Below the pieces are notes generated by a model. That model saw only the letters and a program-made list of their open reading frames with translations. It searched no databases and was not told where the DNA came from. DNA of 64,000 nt from GCA-2687025 sp964473525 (GTDB lineage: Bacteria; Poribacteria; WGA-4E; GCA-2687025), in the NCBI GenBank assembly GCA_964473525.1, contig CAYYPK010000020.1, positions 1-64,000 on the forward strand. The letters are read 5' to 3'. The position numbers were made by a program, and so were the translations under genes. This document shows, piece by piece, positions 63,839-64,000 of this stretch. Every line of letters begins with the position of its first letter. The first letter of the stretch is position 1.

Positions 63839-64000
63839 GCGTAGTCCTGCCCGTACAGTCGCGCGATGATCTCTTCGATGGGCGGGCTCTCGACGAACAG
63901 ATCGCGCACCGGGTGCTTCGCCACGATGCGTGCGATCAGCTCGGGCGTGGGCGTCTCGTCGGGATCGAACCGCACCTGAACCCGTCTCCCCTCCTGGCTC
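63835..64000 (-). CDS. ABC transporter ATP-binding protein, C-terminal end (cut by window)
   Basis: The last 54 residues of an ABC ATPase, after the nucleotide-binding core. They read RVQVRFDPDETPTPELIARI, then VRDLFVESPPIEEIIARLYG and end QDYA. This is the accessory C-terminus of ATPases paired with the two permeases that follow. The Walker motifs lie beyond the right edge. GTGA overlap with the permease gene supports one operon. Confidence 0.85.
   Translation of the reverse strand, partial: SQEGRRVQVRFDPDETPTPELIARIVAKHPVRDLFVESPPIEEIIARLYGQDYA

Overview
The window is GC-rich bacterial chromosome, almost certainly from an uncultured organism: a 10-base N run at 57742-57751 is a scaffold gap, and both ends cut genes. 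Three phytanoyl-CoA-dioxygenase-like proteins, a sulfatase, ThuA-like and Gfo/Idh/MocA proteins, a DUF6785-type membrane protein, PorV-like outer-membrane barrels and a flagellin suggest a Gram-negative organic-matter degrader of the Latescibacterota/Poribacteria kind. That placement is inference; there is no rRNA or other marker here.

Layout. 1-15.4 kb: catabolic genes in short operons on both strands (truncated LDH2-type dehydrogenase, Gfo/Idh/MocA, SDR, heparinase-like lyase, OpgC-like acyltransferase, sulfatase, VOC protein, ThuA-like, DegT aminotransferase, PhyH, TrmK-like, a second Gfo/Idh with an epimerase, RidA). 15.6-29.1 kb: mostly rightward housekeeping and accessory genes: two PhyH genes coupled to miaA, then an AhpD-like gene with an in-frame UGA that is very probably selenocysteine, a Nudix hydrolase, a beta-helix protein, a methyltransferase, an aminotransferase, amidase, PgeF/YfiH, queF, a methyltransferase remnant and a double alpha/beta hydrolase. 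29.1-39.4 kb: a HIBADH-like dehydrogenase, DUF6785, a barrel-lytic transglycosylase fusion, Tat-type aldo-keto reductase, class-I amidotransferase, hisA, GT2 and a CehA/McbA-like protein.

39.4-46 kb is the least ordinary part: a compact flagellin followed by seven small Ala/Arg/Ser-rich, cysteine-free proteins, each with its own ribosome-binding site and separated by long, hairpin-rich, partly repeated spacers. Five share a C-terminal motif with an invariant Pro and a Gly-Leu eleven residues later, a sixth has a weaker form, and two are full-length paralogues. I recognise no described family.

46.1-56.7 kb is a complex I operon, nuoABCDHJKLMN, without nuoI, E, F or G, with an enlarged NuoJ and a His/Asp-rich insertion in NuoL. 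56.8-64 kb holds a PorV-like/Ig/SPOR envelope protein split by the gap, a large fused MFS-spermidine-synthase-TPR protein, and two ABC-2 permeases with the end of their ATPase.

A 30-bp dispersed element (core ACTTCYGATAAT, then TTCRCGG) occurs six times in intergenic DNA in both orientations, three times between 25.09 and 25.29 kb.
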